DNA from: Neomesorhizobium albiziae
GTDB taxonomy: Bacteria > Pseudomonadota > Alphaproteobacteria > Rhizobiales > Rhizobiaceae
Direction of reading: 5' to 3'
Assembly: GCF_900114255.1 (NCBI RefSeq)
Contig: NZ_FOSL01000007.1
Coordinates: forward strand, 182,726-246,725
DNA length: 64,000 nt
The position numbers were made by a program, and so were the translations under genes. The notes under the pieces are model-generated. The model was not told the DNA's origin. It saw only the letters and a program-made list of their open reading frames with translations, and made no database searches. Below, in pieces: positions 31,110 to 39,571 of this stretch. The first letter of the stretch is position 1. Every line of letters starts with the position of its first letter.

Positions 31110-31574
31110 TCACGCCGCTTCGACCACCAGCTCGAGGTCGGTTTCGGTCGCTGCCTTGACGCGCACCTTGGCGCCGACAGGCAGGTCGGGTCCTGAAACT
31201 CGCCACATCGTGTCGCCGATGCGGATGCGGCCACGGCCGTCGGTGATCGGCTCGGTCAGCGTCGCGATGCGGCCGATCATCTGTTCGCCGCGACGGTTGA
31301 GCAGCGGCTGGTCGGTCTTTTCCTTGGCTCCGCCCATCACCTTGTTGCCGAGATAGGCTGCAACCAGCGACAGCCCCAGGAACAGAAGCACCTGCACCTG
31401 CCAGACCCAGGCGCCGGCATCCCACAGAAGTAGCGAGACTGCGCCGGTGATGAGCGCCGCGATGCCGATCCACAGCAGGAAGAAGCCGGGAACGATGATT
31501 TCGAGCACCAGCAGGGCGAGGCCCAGAACCATCCAGTTCCACGGCCCGAGTTCGGAAACGATGCGCTCGATCAT
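31110..31574 (-). CDS. NfeD-family membrane protein
   Basis: This 154-residue short NfeD protein has three membrane segments (WNWMVLGLALLVLEIIVPGF, LLWIGIAALITGAVSLLL, VQVLLFLGLSLVAAYLG) and a C-terminal OB-fold domain (MIGRIATLTEPITDGRGRIR). Such proteins pair with SPFH/band-7 proteins in membrane quality control. It starts 16 bp after the stop of the band-7 gene, forming a two-gene operon. Confidence 0.9.
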   Translation of the reverse strand: MIERIVSELGPWNWMVLGLALLVLEIIVPGFFLLWIGIAALITGAVSLLLWDAGAWVWQVQVLLFLGLSLVAAYLGNKVMGGAKEKTDQPLLNRRGEQMIGRIATLTEPITDGRGRIRIGDTMWRVSGPDLPVGAKVRVKAATETDLELVVEAA

Positions 31575-31590
31575 GGCGTGCCTCTGCTAA

Positions 31591-32547
31591 CTAACCCTGT
31601 TCCGGTCCGGTGCGGGGCGGGCGGCCCGAGGCTGAGGCGCGCTGCGCGCCGGCGGTGCCGCCATCGCGGAAAACTTCCTTGGCGATCTCGCCGATGCCGC
31701 CCAGCGTGCCGATCAGCGACGAGGCTTCCATCGGCATCAGCACCAGCTTCGAATTGTTGGCGGTGCCGACCTTGGCCAGCGCCTCGGTGTATTTCAGCGC
31801 GACGAAGTAGTTGAGCGCCTGCACGTCGCCCTTGGCGATGGCGTCCGACACCACCTGGGTGGCCTTGGCCTCTGCCTCGGCGGAGCGTTCGCGCGCCTCC
31901 GCGTCGCGGAAGGCGGCTTCCTTGCGGCCCTCGGCTTCCAGCACCTGCGCCTGCTTCTTGCCTTCCGCCTCCAGGATCTGGGCGCGCTTTTCGCGTTCCG
32001 CCATCATCTGGCGGGCCATGGATTCGACAAGGTTGGCCGGCGGGTTGATATCCTTGATCTCGACGCGGGTGACCTTGATGCCCCAGGGATGCGCCGCCTC
32101 GTCGACGACGCGCAGCAGGCGCTCGTTGATGGCGTCGCGGTTGGACAGAAGTTCGTCGAGGTCCATCGAACCCATCACCGTGCGGATGTTGGTCATGGTG
32201 AGGTTGAGGATGGCGTTCTGCAGGCCGGCCACCTGGTAGGCGGCCTGCGGCGCGTTCAGCACCTGGTAGAAGGCGACGCCATCGACCGCCACGATGGCGT
32301 TGTCGCGGGTGATGACCTCCTGCGTCGGCACGTCCAGCACTTGCTCCATCATGTTCAGCTTGGCGCCGATGCGGTCGAAGAAGGGGATGATGAGGTTGAG
32401 GCCGGGCGTCAGCGTCTTGGTGTAGCGGCCGAAACGCTCGACCGTGTAGTTGTAGCCCTGCGGTATCGTCTTGATGCCGGCAAACAGCAGCACGAGAACA
32501 AGAACGACCAGAACCGGTATGACGATGTCGAATCCCGAAAACGGCAT
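31591..32547 (-). CDS. qmcA: SPFH/band-7 (stomatin-like) protein, QmcA type
   Basis: A 318-residue protein with one N-terminal membrane anchor ([18 protein letters not shown]). The SPFH domain is at about residues 25-190 ([20 protein letters not shown]) and an Ala/Glu-rich coiled coil ([20 protein letters not shown]) follows. It forms membrane rings that organise microdomains and work with the FtsH protease. ATG 32547 has GGGAGAG upstream and avoids 11 residues of non-family sequence. It is cotranscribed with the nfeD gene. Confidence 0.92.
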   Translation of the reverse strand: MPFSGFDIVIPVLVVLVLVLLFAGIKTIPQGYNYTVERFGRYTKTLTPGLNLIIPFFDRIGAKLNMMEQVLDVPTQEVITRDNAIVAVDGVAFYQVLNAPQAAYQVAGLQNAILNLTMTNIRTVMGSMDLDELLSNRDAINERLLRVVDEAAHPWGIKVTRVEIKDINPPANLVESMARQMMAEREKRAQILEAEGKKQAQVLEAEGRKEAAFRDAEARERSAEAEAKATQVVSDAIAKGDVQALNYFVALKYTEALAKVGTANNSKLVLMPMEASSLIGTLGGIGEIAKEVFRDGGTAGAQRASASGRPPRTGPEQG

Positions 32548-32678
32548 CAAGCTCTCCCTCAAGTTGCAGCCGGATGGCAATGCTTGCGGCTTGCCAGCAC
32601 AGATTGTCCGAAGAAAGACTTAAGGGTGATTTCCAGACGTTACAATCGCGTGAAGCCGGAATGTTTTTTGCGAAGCAT

Positions 32679-33890
32679 TCAACCGTCAAGCGCATAGAGG
32701 CCGGCGTCGGCGTCCTTATGGCCGGCGATTGCGGCGCTGACGATCTCCGACGCGATCTGCGAATAGGTGATGCCGTTACCGCCATAGCCCATCACCGCGA
32801 AGGTTCTCGTGTGGCGCGGCACCCTGCCGATGAGCGGTAGGCCGGTGCCCGACGAGCCGAAGGATCCCGCCCAGGCGAATTGCGGCGTTGCATCGATCGA
32901 GGGCAGTAGTTTTTTCAGCCTGGCGGCGATGGCAGCTGTCTTTTGCGCGATCAGCGCATCGCGCCGGTCCGTGTCGGTGAAATCCTCGTCCTCGCCGCCG
33001 CAGATGATGCGGCCATCGGCCGATGCGCGCAGATAGAGGTAGGGATCGGAGGCTTCCCACACCAGCGGCAGGTTTTTCCAGTCAAACCGCTTCTGCGGCG
33101 CGGTCGCGATGGCGAATGTCGAGATGATCGAATGTCCTGCGGTCGGCACCTTGTCCATCAGCTCGTAACCGGTGGCCAGGATCAAGAAACCGGCAGAGAT
33201 GGTCGGTCCCTCGCTTGTCGCGACCGTCACGCCGTCCCTGCTCTCGGTGAACGACACCGCTTCCACCGGCGCATAAAGCCGCGCCTTGCGTGCCAACGCC
33301 TTCAGCAGCAGTCCGGCGGTCAGCTTGCGCGGATCGAGCGCGATGTTGCCATGGCTGAGGATCGCGCCGTCGCGCGCCATGCCGAAGCGATCCCTCAATT
33401 CACCGGCAGTCAGATATGCCGCATGGATGCCGGCCAGCCGGCGCGCCTCGGCCTCGTCCCGCAGGGCGCCCGCCACAAGCGTCGTGCCGGCGAGATAGAG
33501 CGATTGTTTCCACGCGCAATCGCAGCGTATGCCCAGTTCGTCGATGCGCGCCGCCAGATTGAACACCGCAAGCCGCGAGCGCCGCCACGCCCGCTCCGCG
33601 CTCGCCTTGCCGATCTTCTTCGACAGCAGCGTCAACGGCTGGTCGATCTCGAACTGCACGAGCGCGGTGGTGGCCATTGTGGAGCCGAGCAGTGGGCCGC
33701 GCCGGTCGACCACGACGACGGAACGGCCGGCCGCCGTCAGCGTCTCGGCCATCATGGCGCCGCTGATGCCCATGCCGACGATCACCACGTCGGCCTTGAC
33801 GTCGCGCGCCAGCCTGCTCACGGGAACTTTCGGGGCGCGGTAGGCGCTCCAGACGGGACGTCCGGTCCTGAGATCGAGCTGGCGCGGCAT
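32679..33890 (-). CDS. FAD-dependent oxidoreductase (DAO family)
   Basis: A 403-residue flavoprotein of the glycine/D-amino-acid oxidase type. The FAD motif VVIVGMGISGAMMAETLTAA starts near residue 35, with FLILATGYE in the middle and WAGSFGSSGTGLPLIGRVPR followed by VMGYGGNGITYSQIASEI at the C-terminus. It probably oxidises a C-N bond in a small amine or amino acid; the acceptor and substrate are unknown. GGGGGAAAC upstream of ATG 33890 supports the start. No partner gene is adjacent. Confidence 0.85.
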   Translation of the reverse strand: MPRQLDLRTGRPVWSAYRAPKVPVSRLARDVKADVVIVGMGISGAMMAETLTAAGRSVVVVDRRGPLLGSTMATTALVQFEIDQPLTLLSKKIGKASAERAWRRSRLAVFNLAARIDELGIRCDCAWKQSLYLAGTTLVAGALRDEAEARRLAGIHAAYLTAGELRDRFGMARDGAILSHGNIALDPRKLTAGLLLKALARKARLYAPVEAVSFTESRDGVTVATSEGPTISAGFLILATGYELMDKVPTAGHSIISTFAIATAPQKRFDWKNLPLVWEASDPYLYLRASADGRIICGGEDEDFTDTDRRDALIAQKTAAIAARLKKLLPSIDATPQFAWAGSFGSSGTGLPLIGRVPRHTRTFAVMGYGGNGITYSQIASEIVSAAIAGHKDADAGLYALDG

Positions 33891-34206
33891 GGATGTTTCC
33901 CCCCGAGGTGTTTGGTCAACGCTGCGGGGTGCATCCGGTTCCGGGAGTCTTGCTCATCCTTTTTGGGTGACGCTGGCTGGGGATGAGGGGCAGCGCTAAT
34001 CGATCCGAGCGTTCTCTGTATGATCCCAGCCGTTATTCAACTCAGAGATCGGAAATACGTCAGGGCGTGGCGGAATCGAAGATGGGCGCGTTAGCGACCA
34101 AACAGGTTATTTCGAGAACCGGAGCGCAGCGTACATTTTGGTACGTGAGCACCGGAAGCGCAGAAATTGCCATTTGCAGCCCGCCATCACGTATTCCAGG
34201 GGTCTC
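33891..34206. other. Intergenic region between FAD oxidoreductase and hemH
   Basis: A 316-bp gap in front of the FAD gene and behind hemH, both on the minus strand. It holds a GATGAGGGGCAGCGC fragment of the GC-rich repeat family (33983-33997) and a CGTAC / GTACG hairpin near 34129-34144. No credible gene is seen; the open frame at 33983-34315 has no family similarity. Confidence 0.5.
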
Positions 34207-35271
34207 TTACATCCACCCCATCAGTTCGCGGCGCACCAGCGCCTCGATCACCGCCATGCCGTCGGCGCTGTCGTTCAGGCAGGGGATATGGCTGAAGTTC
34301 TTGCCGCCGCCATGATGGAAAATCTCTGCCACCTCGCCGGCGATCTCCTCCAGCGTCTCGATGCAGTCCGACGAGAAGCCGGGATTGACGATGGCGATCG
34401 ACTTCACTCCTTCCTTGGCGAGCCTCTCCACGGTTTTGTCCGTATAGGGCTGCAGCCATTCCTGCGCGCCGAAGCGCGACTGGAATGTCGTGATCAGCTT
34501 CTTCTCGTCCCAGCCCAGGCGCTCGCGCAGCAGGCGCGTCGTCTCCAGGCAATGCTCCCGGTAGGGGTCGCCGCGGTCCGAATAGGGCTTCGGGATGCCG
34601 TGGAAGGAGGCAAGCACCACCTCCGGATCGAAGTCGAGGCCGGCGAGATGCCGTGTGATCGAGCGGGCCAGCGCATCGATATAGACCGGCTCGTCGTAAT
34701 AGGGCGGCACGCTGCGCACCGCCGGCGCGCGGCGCATCTTCATGAGTGCGCGGAACAGCTGGTCGTTGGCCGTCGCCGTCGTGGTCGCCGAATATTGCGG
34801 ATAAAGCGGCACTGTCAGGATGCGGTCGCAGCCCTGCGCCTCCATCCGCTCGACCACGCTGGCGATGGACGGAGTGCCGTAACGCATGCCCCAGTCGACG
34901 ACGATTTCGGGGTTGCCGGCAAACACCGCCGCCAGCTTTTCCGACTGCGAGCGGGTAAAGGTCCTGAGCGGCGATTCATTCTTCTCGCGGTTCCAGATCT
35001 TCTTGTAGTTGGCGCCCGATTTCGTCGGCCGTGTGGTCAGCACGAGGCCATAGAGGATCGGATACCAGATCGCCTTGTTGAGCTCGATGACGCGCGGATC
35101 CGACAGGAATTCCCTGAGGTAACGCCACATCGGCCAGTAGTCGGTGCCGTCGGGGGTGCCGAGATTGACCAGCAGCACGCCGATTTTCCTGACCGCAAGC
35201 GGCGAACGCCCGGCGGGCAGTGTGCCGACGGCTTTTGCCTTGGCCATATCGATCTGAACGGGACGGTTCAT
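34207..35271 (-). CDS. hemH: Ferrochelatase
   Basis: The 354-residue enzyme inserts Fe(II) into protoporphyrin IX, the last step of haem synthesis. The N-terminal block IGVLLVNLGTPDGTDYWPMW, the central EVVLASFHGIPKPY (catalytic His) and NPGFSSDCIETLEEI (Glu) are all present. There is an extra N-terminal stretch of about 28 residues; a Met at residue 9 is a possible start. GGGAAG precedes ATG 35271. It is probably monocistronic. Confidence 0.95.
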   Translation of the reverse strand: MNRPVQIDMAKAKAVGTLPAGRSPLAVRKIGVLLVNLGTPDGTDYWPMWRYLREFLSDPRVIELNKAIWYPILYGLVLTTRPTKSGANYKKIWNREKNESPLRTFTRSQSEKLAAVFAGNPEIVVDWGMRYGTPSIASVVERMEAQGCDRILTVPLYPQYSATTTATANDQLFRALMKMRRAPAVRSVPPYYDEPVYIDALARSITRHLAGLDFDPEVVLASFHGIPKPYSDRGDPYREHCLETTRLLRERLGWDEKKLITTFQSRFGAQEWLQPYTDKTVERLAKEGVKSIAIVNPGFSSDCIETLEEIAGEVAEIFHHGGGKNFSHIPCLNDSADGMAVIEALVRRELMGWM

Positions 35272-35359
35272 GCGTTTCTTCCCTTCACTGCGGGGGAAAC
35301 TAGCGATGCGAGGCTCAGATGCAATGCCGCGTCTAGCCGCAGGGCATCGTTGCGGCCGC

Positions 35360-35415
35360 CCGCCTTCGCCCCGGAGAAGGTGCCGTCGTCGACAAGGTCA
35401 GAAGGCGGATGGGGG
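35360..35415. repeat. C-rich repeat upstream of hemH
   Basis: CGCCTTCGCCCCGGAGAAGG, a spacer and an AGAAGGCGGATGGGGGCAG tail, related to the repeat at 30974. It is one of the scattered GC-rich family. Confidence 0.5.
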
Positions 35416-35507
35416 CAGTTCTGCACCGCCACCGATTGTTGAGGGAGGCAAAGAAACGTGTCATTTCGATTGTGAAGCATACCAGAACCAAAGCGGTGTC
35501 AAATCGA

Positions 35508-36088
35508 ATGCCACATCACGGCAATTCACCGGTCGGCAAGGTCATTCTGCTCAATGGCGCATCGAGTAGCGGAAAGTCGTCTGTTGCCGTGCAGTTCAAG
35601 CGAGAGCCGAAGAGCCTTTCTGGCACATCTCGATAGATCATCTGCGCGACAGCGGCGTTCTTCCATTGGATCGTATCCGCAGCGGCGATTTCAAGTGGCT
35701 AGAAATGCGCGAGGCCTTCTTCGACGGCTTCGAGCGCTCGCTTGTCGCCTACATCCAGGCTGGGAACAGCCTAATCGTCGAATACATCATGGAAACCCCA
35801 GAATGGATGCGAAGGATGGTCCGGCTGTTGCAGGGATATGACGTTTTCTTCGTGGGTGTTCGTTGTAGCCTAGCCGAGCTGGAGCGCCGTGAGCTTGCGC
35901 GGGGCGACCGTCCAATAGGCGATGCGCGCCGTGATCACCACACGATTCATGAGTACTGTACTTACGATGCCGAACTGGATGGTATGCTTCTACCCGACGT
36001 CAATGCGGCGAAGCTGATCTCCTTGTGGCAAACCCGTCAACGTCCTTCGGCCTTCGAAAGGATGGCAAACGCCGTCGAAGCCTCGTGA
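35508..36088 (+). pseudogene. Chloramphenicol phosphotransferase-like (CPT) kinase, frameshifted
   Basis: From ATG 35508 the frame encodes GKVILLNGASSSGKSS, the P-loop of the CPT family, and stops at 35636. From about 35600 another frame encodes EEPFWHISIDHLRDSGVLPL and continues uninterrupted to 36088 with LEMREAFFDGFERS and VRCSLAELERRELARGD. Together they give a normal CPT-like protein of about 190 residues. The shift equals one lost base between 35590 and 35605. These kinases phosphorylate small hydroxylated molecules; the chloramphenicol link applies to the Streptomyces enzyme only. An intact relative lies 700 bp away on the other strand. Confidence 0.8.
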
Positions 36089-36167
36089 TGATGTGATCGA
36101 GCGGAGCCGTTGCCGCCGCAGGGATTGACGCTCGCTTTCCCCTTGCCGCGGATTTCCCAACAAGCCC

Positions 36168-36764
36168 TCACTTCCTCCCTTGCGGATAGATCGTCTCGCC
36201 GTGCCTCAGCATCTCGACGAAGGTTTCGATCTTCTTCTTGCGGCCGGCTTCCGTCTTCATGTTGTGGGTGCGGAAGGCCAGCGCGAAGCGGTTCTGCGCG
36301 CTGAGCCCGGCCAGCATCGCCTTCGCTTCCGGTACCGCGTCGATCGCCGCCTGCAGATCGGCGGGGATCGCCATGTCCTTGATCCTGTAGGCGCGGTCCC
36401 AGCGTCCGTCGGCCTTGGCCGCCTCGACCTGGCCGAGCCCGTGTTCGGTCATGCGGCCCTCCCCGATCAGCCGGGCGACATTGTCGACATTAATCTGGCT
36501 CCAGGTGCTCTTTCGGCCGCGCGGCGTGTAGCGCTGCAGGAAGCTCTTCTCATCGAGCCCCTTGCGGATGGCGTCGATCCAGCCCCAGCACAGCACCACG
36601 TCGATGGCTTCTTTCGGGGTGATCGACTTCAACCCCGAACCGGCCTTGTGGACCTTGATCCACACCTCGTCGTCGCTGCCATGATGCTGGCGCAGCCATT
36701 CGTAGAACGCATCGGCGTCGGCGAATTCATGCACCTTGTCAGGATCGACCTTGAACGGCGCCAT
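36168..36764 (-). CDS. YdeI/OmpD-associated family protein
   Basis: The 198-residue protein has the YdeI signature: DAFYEWLRQHHGSDDEVWIK, TPKEAIDVVLCWGWIDAIRK, YTPRGRKSTWSQIN and a C-terminal basic tail (AGRKKKIETFVEMLRHGE). The family (also called bacteriocin-protection proteins) is linked to resistance to cationic peptides in enterobacteria, with no enzymatic role known. AGGAACG precedes ATG 36764. It lies between the two CPT-like genes. Confidence 0.85.
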   Translation of the reverse strand: MAPFKVDPDKVHEFADADAFYEWLRQHHGSDDEVWIKVHKAGSGLKSITPKEAIDVVLCWGWIDAIRKGLDEKSFLQRYTPRGRKSTWSQINVDNVARLIGEGRMTEHGLGQVEAAKADGRWDRAYRIKDMAIPADLQAAIDAVPEAKAMLAGLSAQNRFALAFRTHNMKTEAGRKKKIETFVEMLRHGETIYPQGRK

Positions 36765-36779
36765 CAGTTCGTTCCTGCC

Positions 36780-37337
36780 CTACAACCCGAACTTCTCTTT
36801 GATCAGCGCTGCGCACTCCATAGGCGAGGCGCCGCCGGTGTCGACTTCGAGATCGTAGGCCATGTCCTTGTGAACCAGCCCGTATTGCCATCGCGCCAGC
36901 CCGATCGAGCGGTCCCTGCGCCGGTGTTCGCGGGCTTCGAGAATTTCAAGCGGCGCAAACAGCCCGACGCGGTGAAACACGAAGGGAGAGAGGAGATCGG
37001 CATATTCCCGCTTCTCGTCGCCCAGAAGCACATCGTCGACGATCAGGTTGTTTCCTTGCCCGGCCATGGCGGCGACGGCGTGCCGCATGCCGCGCAAGAC
37101 CGTCTCCCCGACCGGCCCCGTCTTGACGATCGTCACGCGCCGCCCCGCCTCGTCCGCGGTTTCGTAGGTGAAGCCGTCGGGATGAGCATGATGGGTCTCG
37201 GGCAGCATGTCCATGAATGTATCCATCTGCACATGCAGGAAGGGCGAGGCGGTGATCGCCTGCAGCGCCCGCGCGATGGAAGTTTTTCCGGCGCTTCCGG
37301 CGCCATTGAGCAGGACAATCCGAGCGGTGGTGTTCAT
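36780..37337 (-). CDS. Chloramphenicol phosphotransferase-like (CPT) kinase
   Basis: The intact 185-residue kinase has a P-loop (IVLLNGAGSAGKTSIA), an Asp-containing strand VQMDTFMDMLPE, NNLIVDDVLLGD (Walker B-like) and the Arg-rich lid REHRRRDRSIGLARWQYG. It is a small-molecule kinase of unknown substrate. ATG 37337 (MNTTARIVLLNG) has GGGAGAG upstream; the frame opens at 37373. It shares the family of the broken gene at 35508-36088 but the two are clearly different in sequence. It starts 53 bp downstream of a strong hairpin and ends 15 bp before the YdeI-like gene, with which it is probably cotranscribed. Confidence 0.85.
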   Translation of the reverse strand: MNTTARIVLLNGAGSAGKTSIARALQAITASPFLHVQMDTFMDMLPETHHAHPDGFTYETADEAGRRVTIVKTGPVGETVLRGMRHAVAAMAGQGNNLIVDDVLLGDEKREYADLLSPFVFHRVGLFAPLEILEAREHRRRDRSIGLARWQYGLVHKDMAYDLEVDTGGASPMECAALIKEKFGL

Positions 37338-37389
37338 TGGCTCTCCCGGCCACGAGAAGCGCTGCGCGGTCATGACGCTATCAAATACC

Positions 37390-37422
37390 GCAAGGCCCGC
37401 CCGGTGGCCGGGCGGGCCTTGC
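37390..37422. terminator. 15-bp perfect hairpin after the 5'-nucleotidase gene
   Basis: GCAAGGCCCGCCCGG / CCGGGCGGGCCTTGC around a TGG loop. It lies 22 bp beyond the 5'-nucleotidase stop on the minus strand. The T-run is weak, so this may be a processing-stable 3' end. Confidence 0.75.
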
Positions 37423-37443
37423 AGTCGAATGCTATGGCAACGA

Positions 37444-39438
37444 TCAGCTTGCCGGCGGCAGCTTCAGCGTCGTGCCCACAAACAGATGGCGCGGGCGCAG
37501 GCCCGGGTTGGCATCCGAAATCAGCTTCCACTTCTCGCCATCGCCGTAAACCTTCTCGGCGATGTCCCACAGCGTGTCGCCGGCGGCGATCACATGTTCG
37601 CCGGGGTTGGCGGCTGCGGCCGGCGCCGCTGCGGCAGCCGGCGCCGCTGCGGTCGCGGGCGCCGCTGCTGTTGCCGGTGCTGCCGCCGTTGCTGGCGCGC
37701 CTTCGACCTTGGGCGGCTGGTTGGCGATGTCGCCCGATGCCGCCGGCAGTTCGGGTAGCGGCGCGGTCGCGGCCGGCGCCGCCGCTGTGTCGGCGGGCTT
37801 GGCTGCCTCGGCCGGTGCAGCCGGAACAGCTGCCGCGATCTCGGTGATGCGGCCGTCGAGCTTCGGGGTGTAGGGGCGGTTGGCGCTCAGATAGTCGGCC
37901 ACCAGCTGCTCCAGTCCCGGGCCGTAGTCATAGGCCTTTTCGGCCTTCTCGGCGAACAGCTTGTAGCCGTCGCCGCCGGCGCGCACGAAGTTGTTGGTGG
38001 CGATTGAGTAGGTCTTGGCGTCGTCAAGCGGCACCCAGGCGCCGCCTTCCATCACCTCCACCGACTTCAGCCGGCCGCCATTCGGCGCCACCGACTTGTC
38101 GAAGGAATATTTGAGGCCGGCGACCTGCGGGAACTTGCCCTTCGCCTCTTCGATCTCCGACAGGCCGCTTTCCAGCGACGCCTTGAGGTCGGCGCCCTTC
38201 AGCTGGAAGGTCGCCAGCGTGTTCTGGAAGGGCAGCACGGTCAGCACTTCGCCCATCGTCACCACGCCCTTGTCGATCGAGGCGCGGATGCCGCCGCCGT
38301 TCTGGATGGCGATGGTGACGCCCTGGTCCTTGGTGCGGTCGAGCATGGCGTCGGCGATCAAATTGCCCATCGCGCATTCGCGGGCGCGGCAGTTGTCGCG
38401 GCTGCCGTCGATGGCGTCGGTGGATTCGGCGACTTCCTTGGTCTTCAGCTCCTCGATCGGCGCGCCGAGTTCCTTGATGCGGGCAAGCACGGCCGCGTCG
38501 GGCGTGATCGACTTGTCGAGGAAGATCGGGTCGCCGGTGGCTTCCTTGACGACGCCGTTGTCGTCGAAAACCACCTTGATCTCGCCGAGATATTTCGAAT
38601 AGGAGGCCGCCTGCACCACCGGCACCTTCGAGCCTTCCGGATTGTCGACGATGGTCGGGTAGGGGCCTTCCGCCTTGGGGTCGGTCTTGGACAGGAGCGA
38701 ATGCGAGTGGCCGCCGATCACCACGTCGATGCCGGGAATCTTGGCGATGACGTCGCGCTCGCGGGTATAGCCGATATGGGTGACGGCGATGATCTTGTTG
38801 ACGCCCTCGGCCTTCAACTTCTCCACTTCGGCGGTGATCGCCTTGACGTCGTCGTCGATGGCGATGTTGGGGCCGGGGGAGGCGAGTTCGGGCGTATCGT
38901 TGGTAATGCCGCCGATGACGCCGATCTTCTGGCCGCCGACATCGAGCACGACCGATGACTTGACCTTGCCCGAGGCGCCGGACTTTTCGTTGGGATGCAC
39001 GTTGGCGCCGAGCACAGGGAACTGCGCCTTGTCGAGGAACGGCACCAGTGCTGCCTCGCCGTCGTCGAATTCGTGGTTGCCGAGCGCCATGGCGTCGGGC
39101 TTCATCTGGTTGAGGAACTCAAGCTCGGCCTGGCCCTTGTAGGTGGTGTAGAAGAGCGAGCCTTGGAAATTGTCGCCGGCGCTGAGGAACAGCACGTTCT
39201 GGCCCTTGAGCTTGTCGCGCTCCTGGTTGAGCGCCGTGACGAGCCGCGCCGCGCCGCCGATGCACTCGCCCTTGCCTTCCTCCTCAGCCGAGCAGGTCGA
39301 TTCGAATTTGTTGTTCGATTCGATGCGGCTGTGCCAGTCGTTGATGTGCAGAATGTTCAATGTGTAGTCGGCAAAGGAAGGCGCGGTCGACATGGCGAGC
39401 GCCGATGCCGAAAGCGCGAGTGCGGCCAGTTTCTTCAT
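37444..39438 (-). CDS. UshA-like 5'-nucleotidase/2',3'-cyclic phosphodiesterase with C-terminal LysM domain
   Basis: The 664-residue exported protein opens with a signal peptide (MKKLAALALSASALAMSTAPSFA). The metallophosphatase domain follows (ILHINDWHSR, LSAGDNFQGS, ALGNHEFDDGE, VIGGHSHSLL), then the nucleotidase C-terminal domain (GNLIADAMLD; NNFVRAGGDGYKLF). An Ala/Pro-repeat linker at about residues 545-615 leads to a LysM domain (HVIAAGDTLWDIAEKVYGDG). The catalytic part hydrolyses nucleotides in the periplasm; LysM should tether it to peptidoglycan. The LysM fusion is not in E. coli UshA. ATG 39438 has GGGAGAT upstream. Confidence 0.9.
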   Translation of the reverse strand: MKKLAALALSASALAMSTAPSFADYTLNILHINDWHSRIESNNKFESTCSAEEEGKGECIGGAARLVTALNQERDKLKGQNVLFLSAGDNFQGSLFYTTYKGQAELEFLNQMKPDAMALGNHEFDDGEAALVPFLDKAQFPVLGANVHPNEKSGASGKVKSSVVLDVGGQKIGVIGGITNDTPELASPGPNIAIDDDVKAITAEVEKLKAEGVNKIIAVTHIGYTRERDVIAKIPGIDVVIGGHSHSLLSKTDPKAEGPYPTIVDNPEGSKVPVVQAASYSKYLGEIKVVFDDNGVVKEATGDPIFLDKSITPDAAVLARIKELGAPIEELKTKEVAESTDAIDGSRDNCRARECAMGNLIADAMLDRTKDQGVTIAIQNGGGIRASIDKGVVTMGEVLTVLPFQNTLATFQLKGADLKASLESGLSEIEEAKGKFPQVAGLKYSFDKSVAPNGGRLKSVEVMEGGAWVPLDDAKTYSIATNNFVRAGGDGYKLFAEKAEKAYDYGPGLEQLVADYLSANRPYTPKLDGRITEIAAAVPAAPAEAAKPADTAAAPAATAPLPELPAASGDIANQPPKVEGAPATAAAPATAAAPATAAAPAAAAAPAAAANPGEHVIAAGDTLWDIAEKVYGDGEKWKLISDANPGLRPRHLFVGTTLKLPPAS

Positions 39439-39571
39439 GCTTGATCTCCCAAACAATTGCGTGGATGGCGTTTAGCGCCATTCGTTGTCAGATTTGTTTC
39501 AACCCCGTATTGCCAGCATGTTCCCACCCTGTTTTGCCCGATGCAAGCGGAATCGCTTGGGTTCTGCGGCC

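Noticed and set aside
33983..34315. 110-codon plus-strand frame overlapping the hemH 3' end
   Set aside because: It has no family similarity and runs antisense into hemH.
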